A stretch of 64,000 bases of DNA from positions 62,001 through 126,000 of the forward strand of contig DAONJS010000004.1 of the NCBI GenBank assembly GCA_035405785.1. The letters are read 5' to 3'. Below are positions 33,703 through 43,229 of this stretch, in pieces; the first letter of the stretch is position 1; the number at the start of each line of letters is the position of its first letter. A program made the translations under genes and the position numbers. This DNA comes from BPGX01 sp035405785. GTDB taxonomy: Bacteria > Bacteroidota > Bacteroidia > B-17B0 > Aurantibacillaceae. The notes beneath the pieces were generated by a model. That model ran no database searches and was not told the DNA's origin. It was given only the letters and a program-made list of their open reading frames with translations.

Positions 33703-35022
33703 TTAAATAATACCCATTACTTTCTTAATTTTATTATTGAAAAACACATAAGACAATAAAAATATACAACTAAAATACACAAATTCATTTAGCCAAACTA
33801 AAGTAAGATTCCATTTGAAAACAAAAACGAATAGAAAACTTGTTACAATATACACTACAAATGAAATGCTTTCAATTAATAATGCTTTGGAAGTATCTCC
33901 AATTCCTGTAACAGCACTTATCCATGGCATAGATAAAGCAAAGTAAATAATTGCAAAAGCAATAATCTTCATAATTACCTTTCCACCTTCTATGAGTTGA
34001 TTATCATTTGTAAAAATTTTCATTAAAATTTCTGGATAAAAGAATGATAATAATGAAAATGGCAATGTGAAAACTATTGCTAAAACTACAATTTTCCAAA
34101 CTGTTTTTTGAATGTTCTGAAAATCATTTGCACCAAATAATTGTCCTGTTATAGTTACTGTAGAATGCGAAAATGCTAATATAGGCGACATAATAACCAC
34201 ATATACTGCTCGCACAACATTTGATATAGCCAGTTCTCTTGCACCCATTTTTTCAATAAATACAAAAAATAAAAACCACGAAAACACAGAAATGAAATGT
34301 TGAAATATCAATGGATACGATAATACTATGATTTCTCTACAATATTCTTTCTTGATTTTAGAAATAAACTTAAATGAATTTCTTCTGATGGCATAAAACA
34401 ACATTATTAAAAACATTCCTAAAATTTCTGAAATAACAGAAGCCCATGCAGAACCTACATAATTCATTGCAGGAACAATGTTTTCATAACCATAAATCAA
34501 TATAGGATTTAAAATCAGATTAAGAACAGTCATTACAATAATTACAGATGAAATAATTTTAGTTTGTCCAATTCCTAAATAATAAGAACGATAGGCATAA
34601 AATAAAAAGTAGGGTAGTAGCCCTAAAATTCTAATGAACATAAAATTATCTGTGGCAACTAAAACATTTTCATTATGCACAAAAAGTTTTAAAATTGATG
34701 AATGAAACAATAAATACATTATTGAAAAGAAAATAGCAATCAATCCTTGAATGAATATACCATTTAATAAATAATCTGATGTTTCTTTCTCTTTTCCCTC
34801 ACCAACTTTTTGAGCAATAATCACTTGTAAGCCCGACGAAATTCCAAAGCCAATCATCATCAATGAAGCGTATAATAAACCAGCAATTGCCGAAGCCCCT
34901 AATGCTACTTCACCCAATCTCCCTAAAAATAAAATATCCGTTACATAAATTATACTTTGACCAAATCCACTAAATACAAGTGGCAAAGCAATACTTAAAA
35001 TGTTTTTGTAAGAAAATTGCAT
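33703..35022 (-). CDS. MATE-family efflux transporter
   Basis: 439 residues, twelve predicted membrane helices in two MatE halves. N-terminal IALPLVFSGFGQSIIYVTDILFLGRLGEVALGASAI is the family hallmark. Sodium- or proton-coupled export of cationic compounds; the substrate is unknown. It is 20 nt downstream of aspS and likely co-transcribed. Confidence 0.9.
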   Translation of the reverse strand: MQFSYKNILSIALPLVFSGFGQSIIYVTDILFLGRLGEVALGASAIAGLLYASLMMIGFGISSGLQVIIAQKVGEGKEKETSDYLLNGIFIQGLIAIFFSIMYLLFHSSILKLFVHNENVLVATDNFMFIRILGLLPYFLFYAYRSYYLGIGQTKIISSVIIVMTVLNLILNPILIYGYENIVPAMNYVGSAWASVISEILGMFLIMLFYAIRRNSFKFISKIKKEYCREIIVLSYPLIFQHFISVFSWFLFFVFIEKMGARELAISNVVRAVYVVIMSPILAFSHSTVTITGQLFGANDFQNIQKTVWKIVVLAIVFTLPFSLLSFFYPEILMKIFTNDNQLIEGGKVIMKIIAFAIIYFALSMPWISAVTGIGDTSKALLIESISFVVYIVTSFLFVFVFKWNLTLVWLNEFVYFSCIFLLSYVFFNNKIKKVMGII

Positions 35023-35042
35023 TTAAACTACAAGCAATGTTT

Positions 35043-36791
35043 TTAATTTTGAGGATTATCTTGTCTGATTAATAATCCTAATTCTTCTAACTGCTTTTCA
35101 TTAATAGTAGATGGAGCATCTATCATTGTATCTTTACCTGCATTATTTTTTGGAAAAGCAATAACATCTCTGATAGAATCAGAACCACAAAGAATGGCTG
35201 TTAATCTGTCAAATCCAAAGGCAATACCGCCGTGTGGTGGAGCACCATATTCAAAAGCATTCATCAAAAATCCAAATTGTTTCATTGCTTCTTCATCGGT
35301 AAATCCTAATAACTTAAACACTTGCTTTTGCACTTCTTTGTTATGAATACGAATACTTCCTCCGCCTACTTCTGTGCCGTTAATTACCATATCATATGCA
35401 TTTGCTTTAATGCTTGCAATATCTCCACTCAAATCTCCTATGGGTGATGTAAAAGGATGATGCATGCTTACCCATCTTTTTTCTTCTTCATCATATTCAA
35501 ACAATGGAAAATCTAAAACCCACAAACAAGCAAAAGTGTTTTCCTGAATTAAATTGAATTGCTTTGCTAAATGCAATCTTAATTGACCTAATGCTTTAAG
35601 AGTTTTATTTTTTTCTCCTGCAATGATTAGCAATAAATCACCTTCTTTTGCATTGGCTTTTTGTAAAATTTGTTTCAAATCATTTTCAGAAAGATATTTA
35701 TCAATAGATGATTTAATTGTGCCATCTGAATTATACTTGATGTATATTAAACCATTTGCTCCTACTTTTGGATCTTTTACAAAATTTGTCCATTCATCAA
35801 TTTGTTTTCTTGTTGCATTAGCTTGTAATGGAACATTGATACCAGCAATACATTCTGCATTATCAAATACTTGAAATCCTTTATTTTTTGCAATGTCTGT
35901 AAAGTGAGTAAATTTCAAATCAAATCTTAAATCGGGTTTATCAGATCCATAATAATTCATTGCATCATCATAAGACATTCTTTGAAAGGCAGGTAATTCA
36001 ATACCTTTTACAGATTTAAATAAATGACGAATCAACCCTTCAAATGTTTGTAAAATATCTTCTCTTTCAATAAAACTCATTTCACAATCTATTTGAGTAA
36101 ATTCAGGTTGACGATCTGCTCTTAAATCCTCATCTCTAAAACAACGAACTATTTGAAAATAACGATCATAACCTGCAACCATTAAAATTTGTTTGAATGT
36201 TTGCGGACTTTGAGGTAGAGCATAAAATTCACCTTTATGCATTCTGCTTGGTACAACAAAATCGCGAGCACCTTCGGGAGTTGATTTAATTAAAAATGGT
36301 GTTTCTATTTCTAAAAAATTCAAACTATCCAGATATTTTCTTGTTTCTAATGCTAAACGATGGCGTAGAATTAAATTGTTTTTTAAAGGATTGCGGCGTA
36401 AATCCAAATAACGAAATTTCATTCTCAATTCTTCGCCTCCATCAGTATTATCTTCTATTGTAAAAGGTGGTGTTATAGATGGATTTAAAATTTTTATTTC
36501 ATCAACAACAATTTCAATTTCTCCTGTTGGCAAATTTAAATTTTTACTTTCTCTTTCTCTTACTGTTCCTGAAACCTGAATAACATATTCACGATGAACA
36601 GTTCTTGCTTTATCTAATAATTCAGAATTTATATCTGAACTAAATACTAATTGAGTAATGCCATATCTATCACGAATATCAATAAAAGTAAGATTACCTA
36701 AATCTCTTCTTCTTTGTACCCAGCCCGCAAGTGTAACTTTTTTAGATACATCTGAAATTCTTAATTCTCCACAAGTATGTGTTCTTAACAT
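35043..36791 (-). CDS. aspS: Aspartate-tRNA ligase
   Basis: 582 residues, bacterial type. An OB anticodon domain (about 1-105: LAGWVQRRRDLGNLTFIDIRDRYG) comes first. Class II motif 2 FRDEDLRADRQPEFTQID is near 215, a GAD insert is near 300-410, and motif 3 GIAFGFDRLTAILCGSDSIRDVIAFPK is near 530. Charges tRNA-Asp. The ATG at 36791 gives the usual MLRTHTCGELR start. Confidence 0.97.
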   Translation of the reverse strand: MLRTHTCGELRISDVSKKVTLAGWVQRRRDLGNLTFIDIRDRYGITQLVFSSDINSELLDKARTVHREYVIQVSGTVRERESKNLNLPTGEIEIVVDEIKILNPSITPPFTIEDNTDGGEELRMKFRYLDLRRNPLKNNLILRHRLALETRKYLDSLNFLEIETPFLIKSTPEGARDFVVPSRMHKGEFYALPQSPQTFKQILMVAGYDRYFQIVRCFRDEDLRADRQPEFTQIDCEMSFIEREDILQTFEGLIRHLFKSVKGIELPAFQRMSYDDAMNYYGSDKPDLRFDLKFTHFTDIAKNKGFQVFDNAECIAGINVPLQANATRKQIDEWTNFVKDPKVGANGLIYIKYNSDGTIKSSIDKYLSENDLKQILQKANAKEGDLLLIIAGEKNKTLKALGQLRLHLAKQFNLIQENTFACLWVLDFPLFEYDEEEKRWVSMHHPFTSPIGDLSGDIASIKANAYDMVINGTEVGGGSIRIHNKEVQKQVFKLLGFTDEEAMKQFGFLMNAFEYGAPPHGGIAFGFDRLTAILCGSDSIRDVIAFPKNNAGKDTMIDAPSTINEKQLEELGLLIRQDNPQN

Positions 36792-36864
36792 AAAAAATTT
36801 TTTCGGCGAATGTAAGGAAATAAACCGAGTTAAAAGGCGATGATTTTTAATTTAATTTTAAAGA

Positions 36865-36917
36865 AAACTTTTACTTTTCATTTTTCACTATTCACTTATC
36901 ACTCTTCACTCTTTACC
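36865..36917 (+). repeat. Heptad array between cdaA and aspS
   Basis: ACT recurs at 36873, 36887, 36894, 36901 and 36908, with degenerate steps at 36880 and 36915, a 7-nt period. Form: TTTTCAC/TATTCAC. It sits in the aspS leader (minus strand) and just after the cdaA stop. Confidence 0.6.
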
Positions 36918-37703
36918 TCAATCCAGCAATTTTTCTAACAATGGAATAAAATCTTTGTAAGGAATATCGTAATAAATTTTTCCATTTTTACAAATTGATA
37001 CACTTCCTGTTTGTTCGCTTACTGCAATGGCTACTGCATCTGTTTCTTCTGCTATACCAAGTGATGCACGATGTCTTGTACCAGCATGTGATGGTAATGT
37101 ATTTGATTCGCTTACAGGCAAAATACAACGAGCGGAGATGATAAAATTATTTTTAATGATAACAGCCCCATCATGTAATGGAGCATTTTTGTAAAAAATA
37201 CTTTCCAGCATATATTCTGTAACAGGAGCATTTACAGGCACCCCCGATTGTTCATATAAACTCAAATCATCTTTTTGATGTATAACAATCAAAGCCCCTG
37301 TTTTTGTTCTACCTAAATTATAACAGGCATCTTGTAAGATATTGATAGGAACATTTGATGTTGTGCTTTCTTTGAATGCTTCTTTAATTTTGAATATACT
37401 ATAATGTTTTTTCCAGAAATCTGTTGACCCAATGAGCAATAAAAACTTTCGTATTTCTTGCTGAAATATAATGATGATGGTAATAATACCAAGATTGATA
37501 AATTTTCCTACAATAGAACTCAACAATTTGAAATCAAGAGCAGTTACTATTACCCAAACAATATAAATGATTCCTAATCCCCAAAATACTTTTACAGCAG
37601 ATGTGCCACGAATAAGATTGTACAGTACATACAACATTATGGCTACCAGTGTAATATCTATTATTTCACTAATTCCAATATGCAGCATGTTTTCTTGATT
37701 CAT
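36918..37703 (-). CDS. cdaA: Diadenylate cyclase CdaA
   Basis: 261 residues. Three N-terminal membrane helices (about 13-90) precede a DAC domain with the catalytic DGAVII block (near 178) and the RHRASLG block (near 211). Converts two ATP to c-di-AMP, a regulator of potassium, osmotic and wall homeostasis. No CdaR-like partner follows. It is last in a five-gene minus-strand operon, 6 nt after ppx. Confidence 0.93.
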   Translation of the reverse strand: MNQENMLHIGISEIIDITLVAIMLYVLYNLIRGTSAVKVFWGLGIIYIVWVIVTALDFKLLSSIVGKFINLGIITIIIIFQQEIRKFLLLIGSTDFWKKHYSIFKIKEAFKESTTSNVPINILQDACYNLGRTKTGALIVIHQKDDLSLYEQSGVPVNAPVTEYMLESIFYKNAPLHDGAVIIKNNFIISARCILPVSESNTLPSHAGTRHRASLGIAEETDAVAIAVSEQTGSVSICKNGKIYYDIPYKDFIPLLEKLLD

Positions 37704-37709
37704 TTTTAA

Positions 37710-38645
37710 TTATTGTGTCAAAATTTTCTTTTCTTTTTTCAATGTTTCATATAATTGATGAACAACACCATCTGATAGCCCAATTTGTGGAACATACATT
37801 TTTTCAATATCAGCAGTTTTCATTGCTGTTAAGTAAATTTTTGCGGCGGGCACTATTACATCTGCTCTATCAGGTTTTAATCCTAATAATTTAATTCGTT
37901 CTTCATAGGTATATGATTGCAACATTTCATAAAGTCCTTTTAACTTATTATATCCAAGAGATTTATTTTCTTTTTTTCCACTCATTTTGTAAAGTTTATT
38001 GATGTTTCCACCCGAACCAATGGCATATAGTGGATAAATTCCCTGTGTGTTTTTTTTAATCCATTGTTTCATTTCTTCCCATGTTTCATCGTTTACTTTG
38101 TTGTATAAAAGTCGCAAAGTGCCTATATTAAAAGATTTTGAAGCAATGGCTTTATGTTTGTTGTAAATAGTAATTTCAGTGCTACCGCCTCCTACATCAA
38201 TATACATATATGCTTTGTCGGGGTCAAGAATTTCTTCAATATGATTAGCAAATATAAGATTTGCTTCAGTTTTTCCATCTAAAATTTCAATATTTATGGA
38301 TGTGGCTTTTTCTATTTCCTCAATCACTTCTTTTCCATTAGAAGCATCACGCATAGCACTTGTGGCCACTGCTTTGTAAAAATTAATGTTATATGCCTGC
38401 ATTAAATGATGAAATGCCGACATTGCATTAGTAAGTCGTTGTTTTTTTTCATCAGAAATTTTTCCTTGCAAAAAAACATCTTCACCTAAACGAATGGCTA
38501 CCCTTATCAATTCTTCTTTATGAAATAAAATCACATTTTTGTTTTCAAACACTCTTGAGATTAATAACCTAATAGCATTGCTTCCTATATCAATGGCGGC
38601 AAGCAATATACCTAACTGTTTATTAGAAATAGATGTTTCGCTCAT
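37710..38645 (-). CDS. ppx: Ppx/GppA exopolyphosphatase-like phosphatase
   Basis: 311 residues, ASKHA fold. AAIDIGSNAIRLLI near 15-28 (phosphate-1), VATSAMRDASNG near 90-100, YIDVGGGSTEITIY near 143-156, and YAIGSGGNINKLY near 205. It lacks the C-terminal HD-like domain of longer Ppx proteins, as is usual in Bacteroidota. Hydrolyses polyphosphate ends or pppGpp. It overlaps ppk by 4 nt, so synthesis and breakdown are co-expressed. Confidence 0.9.
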   Translation of the reverse strand: MSETSISNKQLGILLAAIDIGSNAIRLLISRVFENKNVILFHKEELIRVAIRLGEDVFLQGKISDEKKQRLTNAMSAFHHLMQAYNINFYKAVATSAMRDASNGKEVIEEIEKATSINIEILDGKTEANLIFANHIEEILDPDKAYMYIDVGGGSTEITIYNKHKAIASKSFNIGTLRLLYNKVNDETWEEMKQWIKKNTQGIYPLYAIGSGGNINKLYKMSGKKENKSLGYNKLKGLYEMLQSYTYEERIKLLGLKPDRADVIVPAAKIYLTAMKTADIEKMYVPQIGLSDGVVHQLYETLKKEKKILTQ

Positions 38646-40738
38646 ACAAATGTTGTTTTTTTATTTTTAGAATAGGTTAAAGATTTTAGATAGTTGTATG
38701 TTTCATCTTGCACACGAATAGGTGGTTCTCCTTCTTTTGGTAATTTGTATTTGTTAGTTTGATTTCTATCTATAATTCTAACTTTTTGATTTCCGGATAA
38801 TTGAATGGAAATAATTTTTTTAATAATATTTCTGATTTCTTCATCGTAAACTGGAGTAGCCACTTCACTTCTGTGGTCAAGGTTTCGGGTCATCCAATCT
38901 GCTGATGAAATAAAAATTTTTTCTTTTCCACCATTGTGAAATATAAAAACACGAGCATGTTCAAGATATTTATCTACAATACTGATGGCTTCTATGTTAT
39001 CGCTATATCCGGGCAATTCAGTTACTAATGAACAAGAACTTCTTACTATCAATTTGATTTTTACACCTGCCTGTGATGCTTTGTATAAATAATCAATCAT
39101 TTCTTTATCTACAAGATTATTGAGTTTTAGAATGATTTCACCTTTCAAACCTTTTTTTACATTTTTAATTTCTTTTTTGATTAAAGATATAAAATCGTTT
39201 CGCATATTAAAAGGTGAAACAATTAGATGAGAGTATTTTCCTATTTTCAGATTGTTTCTGTAAAAATTAAAAATTGTTTCTACATCTTTACAAATGCCTT
39301 TATGCGTTGTAACTATTGATAAATCAGTATAAATTTTTGCTGTTTTTTCATTGAAATTTCCAGTGCCTATATGAGCAATTTTAAATGAATGATTTTTATC
39401 TTTACCTTCAATTAAAAAAAGTTTAGAATGCACTTTCAATCCTCTTACGCCATAAATGACTTCTGCTCCTTCTTCTTTCAATTTTTCAGCCCAGTAAATA
39501 TTATGTTCTTCATCAAATCTTGCTTGTAATTCTACAACTGCTGTTACTTTTTTGCCATTTTTGATGGCATTGATTAAAGCATTAGCAATGCGAGATGATT
39601 CTGCCAAACGATATAATGTAATTTGAATGGAATGCACTCTTGGGTCTATAGATGCTTCCTGCAAAATTTTAATTAAGTAATTGAATGAATGATAAGGAAA
39701 GTGTAATAACAAATCTTTTTTTAGGATGTAATCAATAATGGGAGTTTTAAGATTATCTAATTCTGGAATGTTGATGGCTGGCGGATTTTGAAAGGTCAAA
39801 TCTTCTCTGCCAAGTGTAGGAAAGTTGATGAAATCTTTGAAATTATGGTATCTGCCGCCAGATATAACACTATCTTTGGTATTCGTCATTCCTAATTTTT
39901 TCATGATGAATTGTAGCATGTCATTTGGCATTTCTTTATCATACACAAATCTCACGGGTTTTCCTTTCTGGCGATATTTCAATCCTTTTGTAACTTTTTC
40001 TAAAATACTTTCACTTAAATCATTATCAATTTCTAACTCTGCATCTCTTGTTAATTTGATATTATATGCTCCAACACATTTAAATCCAAACACAGAAAAT
40101 ATCTCATTGATGTTGTAACGAATCACATCGTCTAATAAAATACAGTATTTTTTATTTTTTATTTCTGGTAAAATCACAAAACGTGAAAGCACTTTTGTGG
40201 GAATTTCAATTAACGCATATTTGAATTTTTGTGGATTATGAGTAGATTCAAGTTTGATATATAAATATCCGTATTTATCTTTCAAAAAAGGAAATGGCTT
40301 TCTGGCGTCTATCAATATTGGGAAAAGAGAGGGCATTACTTCATTATGAAAAAAATTAGAAATAAATTCTTTGTGTTCATTTAATATTTCTTTTTCGTTA
40401 ATAATGAAAATGTTGTTTTCTTTTAATTCATCTAAAATTTTTAGATATAGTTCATCAAATTTTTGCTGTTGAGCAACGACTTTATTTTGCAATTGTTTGA
40501 GTAAAATTTCAGGATTTTCACCATAAATTTCAATGGCTTTGTGACCTAACTTTATTAATCGTTTTACGGTGGCTACTCTTACTCTGTAAAATTCATCTCG
40601 GTTGTTACTAAAAATTCCAAGAAAGCGAAGTCGTTCTAATAATGGATTTCTTTTGTCTTCTGCTTCTTGCAAAACACGCTCATTAAAAGATAACCAACTA
40701 ATTTCTCTATTGATGTGTGGTATAAAATCTTTTTTCAT
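38642..40738 (-). CDS. ppk1: Polyphosphate kinase 1
   Basis: 698 residues. An N-terminal domain (NREISWLSFNERVLQEAEDKRNPLLERLRFLGIFSNNRDEFYRVRV) is followed by two PLD-like catalytic halves, the first with the phospho-histidine in KVHSKLFLIEG and the second with HNGGKEKIFISSADWMTRNLDHRSEV. Reversibly builds polyphosphate from ATP. The start is 6 nt after the Cys-rich micropeptide gene. Confidence 0.96.
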   Translation of the reverse strand: MKKDFIPHINREISWLSFNERVLQEAEDKRNPLLERLRFLGIFSNNRDEFYRVRVATVKRLIKLGHKAIEIYGENPEILLKQLQNKVVAQQQKFDELYLKILDELKENNIFIINEKEILNEHKEFISNFFHNEVMPSLFPILIDARKPFPFLKDKYGYLYIKLESTHNPQKFKYALIEIPTKVLSRFVILPEIKNKKYCILLDDVIRYNINEIFSVFGFKCVGAYNIKLTRDAELEIDNDLSESILEKVTKGLKYRQKGKPVRFVYDKEMPNDMLQFIMKKLGMTNTKDSVISGGRYHNFKDFINFPTLGREDLTFQNPPAINIPELDNLKTPIIDYILKKDLLLHFPYHSFNYLIKILQEASIDPRVHSIQITLYRLAESSRIANALINAIKNGKKVTAVVELQARFDEEHNIYWAEKLKEEGAEVIYGVRGLKVHSKLFLIEGKDKNHSFKIAHIGTGNFNEKTAKIYTDLSIVTTHKGICKDVETIFNFYRNNLKIGKYSHLIVSPFNMRNDFISLIKKEIKNVKKGLKGEIILKLNNLVDKEMIDYLYKASQAGVKIKLIVRSSCSLVTELPGYSDNIEAISIVDKYLEHARVFIFHNGGKEKIFISSADWMTRNLDHRSEVATPVYDEEIRNIIKKIISIQLSGNQKVRIIDRNQTNKYKLPKEGEPPIRVQDETYNYLKSLTYSKNKKTTFV

Positions 40739-40744
40739 AATTTT

Positions 40745-40855
40745 TTATTTACAGCAGGAATTATTTTTATTGCAGGATTTCTTTTTACTAAATCTGTAAA
40801 TCAAATAAGCAATGGCTGCAATCAATAATGTGGTAGTAATAATTTTGTCAAGCAT
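40745..40855 (-). CDS. 36-residue membrane peptide with Cys-rich tail
   Basis: A short frame with 1 nt to the purK stop and 6 nt to the ppk start. One membrane helix (about 4-20: IITTTLLIAAIAYLIY) is followed by a basic stop-transfer RFSKKK and a tail with three cysteines (KSCNKNNSCCK). The layout resembles the FeoB-associated Cys-rich membrane peptides, though no feoB is here. The tight packing and classic topology argue for a real gene. The tail probably faces the cytoplasm and may bind metal. Function unknown. Confidence 0.65.
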   Translation of the reverse strand: MLDKIITTTLLIAAIAYLIYRFSKKKSCNKNNSCCK

Positions 40856-40856
40856 A

Positions 40857-41996
40857 TTAAATGGCTGTTACTTTAAGTAATTCTTTAATAGTTTTGGCTT
40901 TTGCTAATGCGGCAGAAATAGTGTTATCTGTAATAGTAATATGTCCCATTTTTCTGAATGGTTTTACAGTTTTTTTTCCATAAAGATGAGGATAAACGCC
41001 GCTGTATTTGAGTGCCAATTCAAATCCAACATAATGTGCATTGCCTTCAAATCCTTCTGAACCAAGTAAATTAACCATCACAGCAGGGCGAATAATAGAT
41101 GTATCACCTAATGGCCAATTGAGTATAGCGCGCCAGTGTTGTTCAAATTGTGATGTTATGCACGCTTCAATTGTATGATGACCAGAATTATGAACTCTTG
41201 GAGCCATTTCATTAACTAATAGTTTTCCATCTTTTGATAAAAAAAATTCAATGGCTAAAAGTCCAACAAGTTGTAATGATTCTGCAATTTTTTTGGCAAT
41301 TTGTTCTGCTTGCTGTTGAATCTTCTTATTTACAGAAGCAGGACAAACTAAATAATCTACAAGATGTGCAGCAGGATTAAATACACTTTCTACAATCGGG
41401 AATGTTTTAATTTCTCCTGATTTATTTCTTGCCACAATGATGCTGATTTCTTTATCAATATCAACCATTTTTTCTAAAACGCTTGGTTCATCAAAAGCAT
41501 TAGGGATTTGCGATTTATTTGAAATTTTTCTAACGCCTTTTCCATCGTATCCGCCTTTTCTTGTTTTTTGAAAAAAAGGAAGATATTCGCTGTATTTTTC
41601 AATTTGAGATTTTGAATTAATGAGAAAAAAATCTGGAGTAGGGATATTATTTGTTTGATAGAAAATTTTTTGTTTACCCTTATCTTGAATCATTTCAATA
41701 ATTTCAGGTTGGGGAAATACTTCTTTTCCATCTTGTTGTAATTTCTTTAATGCTTCAACATTAACATTTTCAATTTCAATAGTAATAAGGTCTAATTTTT
41801 TACCAAAATGATAAACATCATCAAAATTTTTGAAATCACCTTTTACAAAGTTAGGTGTAAGATTTTTGCAGGGTGCAGAACTATCGGGGTCTAAAACATA
41901 AATGTTTAAATTAAAATCAAGTGCTTTTTGAATAAGCATTTTGCCTAATTGCCCTCCACCTAATATCCCAATTTTTTTTTGATGAAAATCAGCCAC
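40857..41996 (-). CDS. purK: 5-(carboxyamino)imidazole ribonucleotide synthase
   Basis: 379 residues, ATP-grasp. IGILGGGQLGKMLIQKA (near 9-25), TRKGGYDGKGV (near 144), EISIIVARN and VNEMAPRVHNSGHHTIEA (near 265-282) are PurK signatures. Converts AIR, bicarbonate and ATP to N5-CAIR in purine synthesis. It uses a GTG start at 41996 (MADFHQKK...). First gene of the operon with the micropeptide, ppk, ppx and cdaA. Confidence 0.94.
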   Translation of the reverse strand: MADFHQKKIGILGGGQLGKMLIQKALDFNLNIYVLDPDSSAPCKNLTPNFVKGDFKNFDDVYHFGKKLDLITIEIENVNVEALKKLQQDGKEVFPQPEIIEMIQDKGKQKIFYQTNNIPTPDFFLINSKSQIEKYSEYLPFFQKTRKGGYDGKGVRKISNKSQIPNAFDEPSVLEKMVDIDKEISIIVARNKSGEIKTFPIVESVFNPAAHLVDYLVCPASVNKKIQQQAEQIAKKIAESLQLVGLLAIEFFLSKDGKLLVNEMAPRVHNSGHHTIEACITSQFEQHWRAILNWPLGDTSIIRPAVMVNLLGSEGFEGNAHYVGFELALKYSGVYPHLYGKKTVKPFRKMGHITITDNTISAALAKAKTIKELLKVTAI

Positions 41997-42082
41997 TTTT
42001 TATTAAATTTTTGGGGAGCAAGTTACATTATTTTTTGTTTTAGTGAGTTTAATTTTGTTTGAATAAATATGTGTAAGAAAAT

Positions 42083-42107
42083 AAAAAAGGGGCACAAAGC
42101 CCCTTTT
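42083..42107 (-). terminator. Terminator after the cytochrome c peroxidase gene
   Basis: Perfect stem AAAAGGGGC / GCCCCTTTT with loop ACAAA; on the minus strand it is followed by a T run. It also insulates the purK operon from upstream transcription. Confidence 0.85.
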
Positions 42108-42127
42108 GATATATAATGCAAGAAAAA

Positions 42128-43171
42128 TTAGATTGATGGAGACGGTGCTTTTTTGTATTCATCAGGAATATCAGCAGTGAGAGATTTTAAGAAAGTAAAA
42201 ATATCATTCACTTCTTCATCATTTAAATCTTTATTGAGTTGTGCTTTACCCATTATTTTTATGGCTTCTTTTAAATCACTTACACTGCCATCGTGGAAAT
42301 ATGGATATGTTTTTTCAATGTTTCTTAATGAAGGCACTTTGAAAACAAATTTATCACCAGGTAATTTAGTAATTTTTACTTTACCGCTATCAATTTTTGC
42401 ACTCTTTGTATAATCCCAGTAATTGCCATATACTGCAAATTTTTGAAACATTCCGCCACCTACGCCAGCACCATTGTGGCAGGTTGTGCAGCCTGTTGTA
42501 ATAAATGTAAGTAATCCTTTCTTTTCTTCTGTAGTTAATGCGTTTTTATTACCTTTTAGATATTCATCAAAACGAGATGGTGTAATGAGTTTTCTTTCAA
42601 ATGCACCGATGGCTTTTTTAAGATTGTTATATGTTATAGGGTCTTTTTCATTTGGGAAGGCCTCTTTGAAAAGTTTTTGATAAAGTTCTGATTTTTTCAA
42701 TCTATCAATGAGAAATTTTTCGTTTGGAATGTTCATTTCAATAGGGTTCAAAATAGGCATTCCTGCTTGTTCTTCAACAGTAGCGGCTCTACCATCCCAG
42801 AATTGAGCAGTGTGAATAGCTGCATTTAAGGTAGTAGGAGAATTTCTATCACCAAATTTACCTTCTTCACCTTTTGATGTTGGATTATTATCTACACCAA
42901 AAGTTGATAAGTTATGACAAGTATTGCAACTCATTGTTTGCTTGCGTGAAAGTTGATTATCAAAATATAAATGATGACCTAATTTTACAAGGGCGGGATT
43001 AAGTGTATCTTTGATTTCAAGAGGTTCAAAAGCACTTAATTTATCTGCCAAAGCATCATCATATCTTTGGGATTCTTGTTGGGCGTTGTTAGTTTCTTGT
43101 TGTTTTTCTGAATTATTTGAACATGACATAATTATTGAAGTCCCAATGATGACAAATGCTATTTTTTTCAT
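42128..43171 (-). CDS. Di-haem cytochrome c peroxidase lipoprotein
   Basis: 347 residues from the ATG at 43171. The earlier ATG at 43189 lies in the -7 element, so it is rejected. Lipobox ending IIMSC (Cys17). First haem CNTCH (C82, C85, H86), second haem CTTCH (C228, C231, H232). QFWDGRAATVEEQAGMPI and FKVPSLRNIEKTYPYFHDGS are CcpA/MauG-family blocks. Reduces hydrogen peroxide in the periplasm with electrons from a small cytochrome. Anchored to a membrane by lipid. Confidence 0.92.
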   Translation of the reverse strand: MKKIAFVIIGTSIIMSCSNNSEKQQETNNAQQESQRYDDALADKLSAFEPLEIKDTLNPALVKLGHHLYFDNQLSRKQTMSCNTCHNLSTFGVDNNPTSKGEEGKFGDRNSPTTLNAAIHTAQFWDGRAATVEEQAGMPILNPIEMNIPNEKFLIDRLKKSELYQKLFKEAFPNEKDPITYNNLKKAIGAFERKLITPSRFDEYLKGNKNALTTEEKKGLLTFITTGCTTCHNGAGVGGGMFQKFAVYGNYWDYTKSAKIDSGKVKITKLPGDKFVFKVPSLRNIEKTYPYFHDGSVSDLKEAIKIMGKAQLNKDLNDEEVNDIFTFLKSLTADIPDEYKKAPSPSI

Positions 43172-43186
43172 AGTTGTAATTTTTTG

Positions 43187-43194
43187 CAAATATA
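43187..43194 (-). promoter_or_regulatory. -7 element TATATTTG of the peroxidase gene
   Basis: Minus-strand TATATTTG covers the upstream ATG of the longer frame and lies 15 nt before the ATG at 43171; it decides the start. Confidence 0.55.
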
Positions 43195-43229
43195 AATAAA
43201 CTATTAGTGGATTTTAAAATAGAAAAAAT

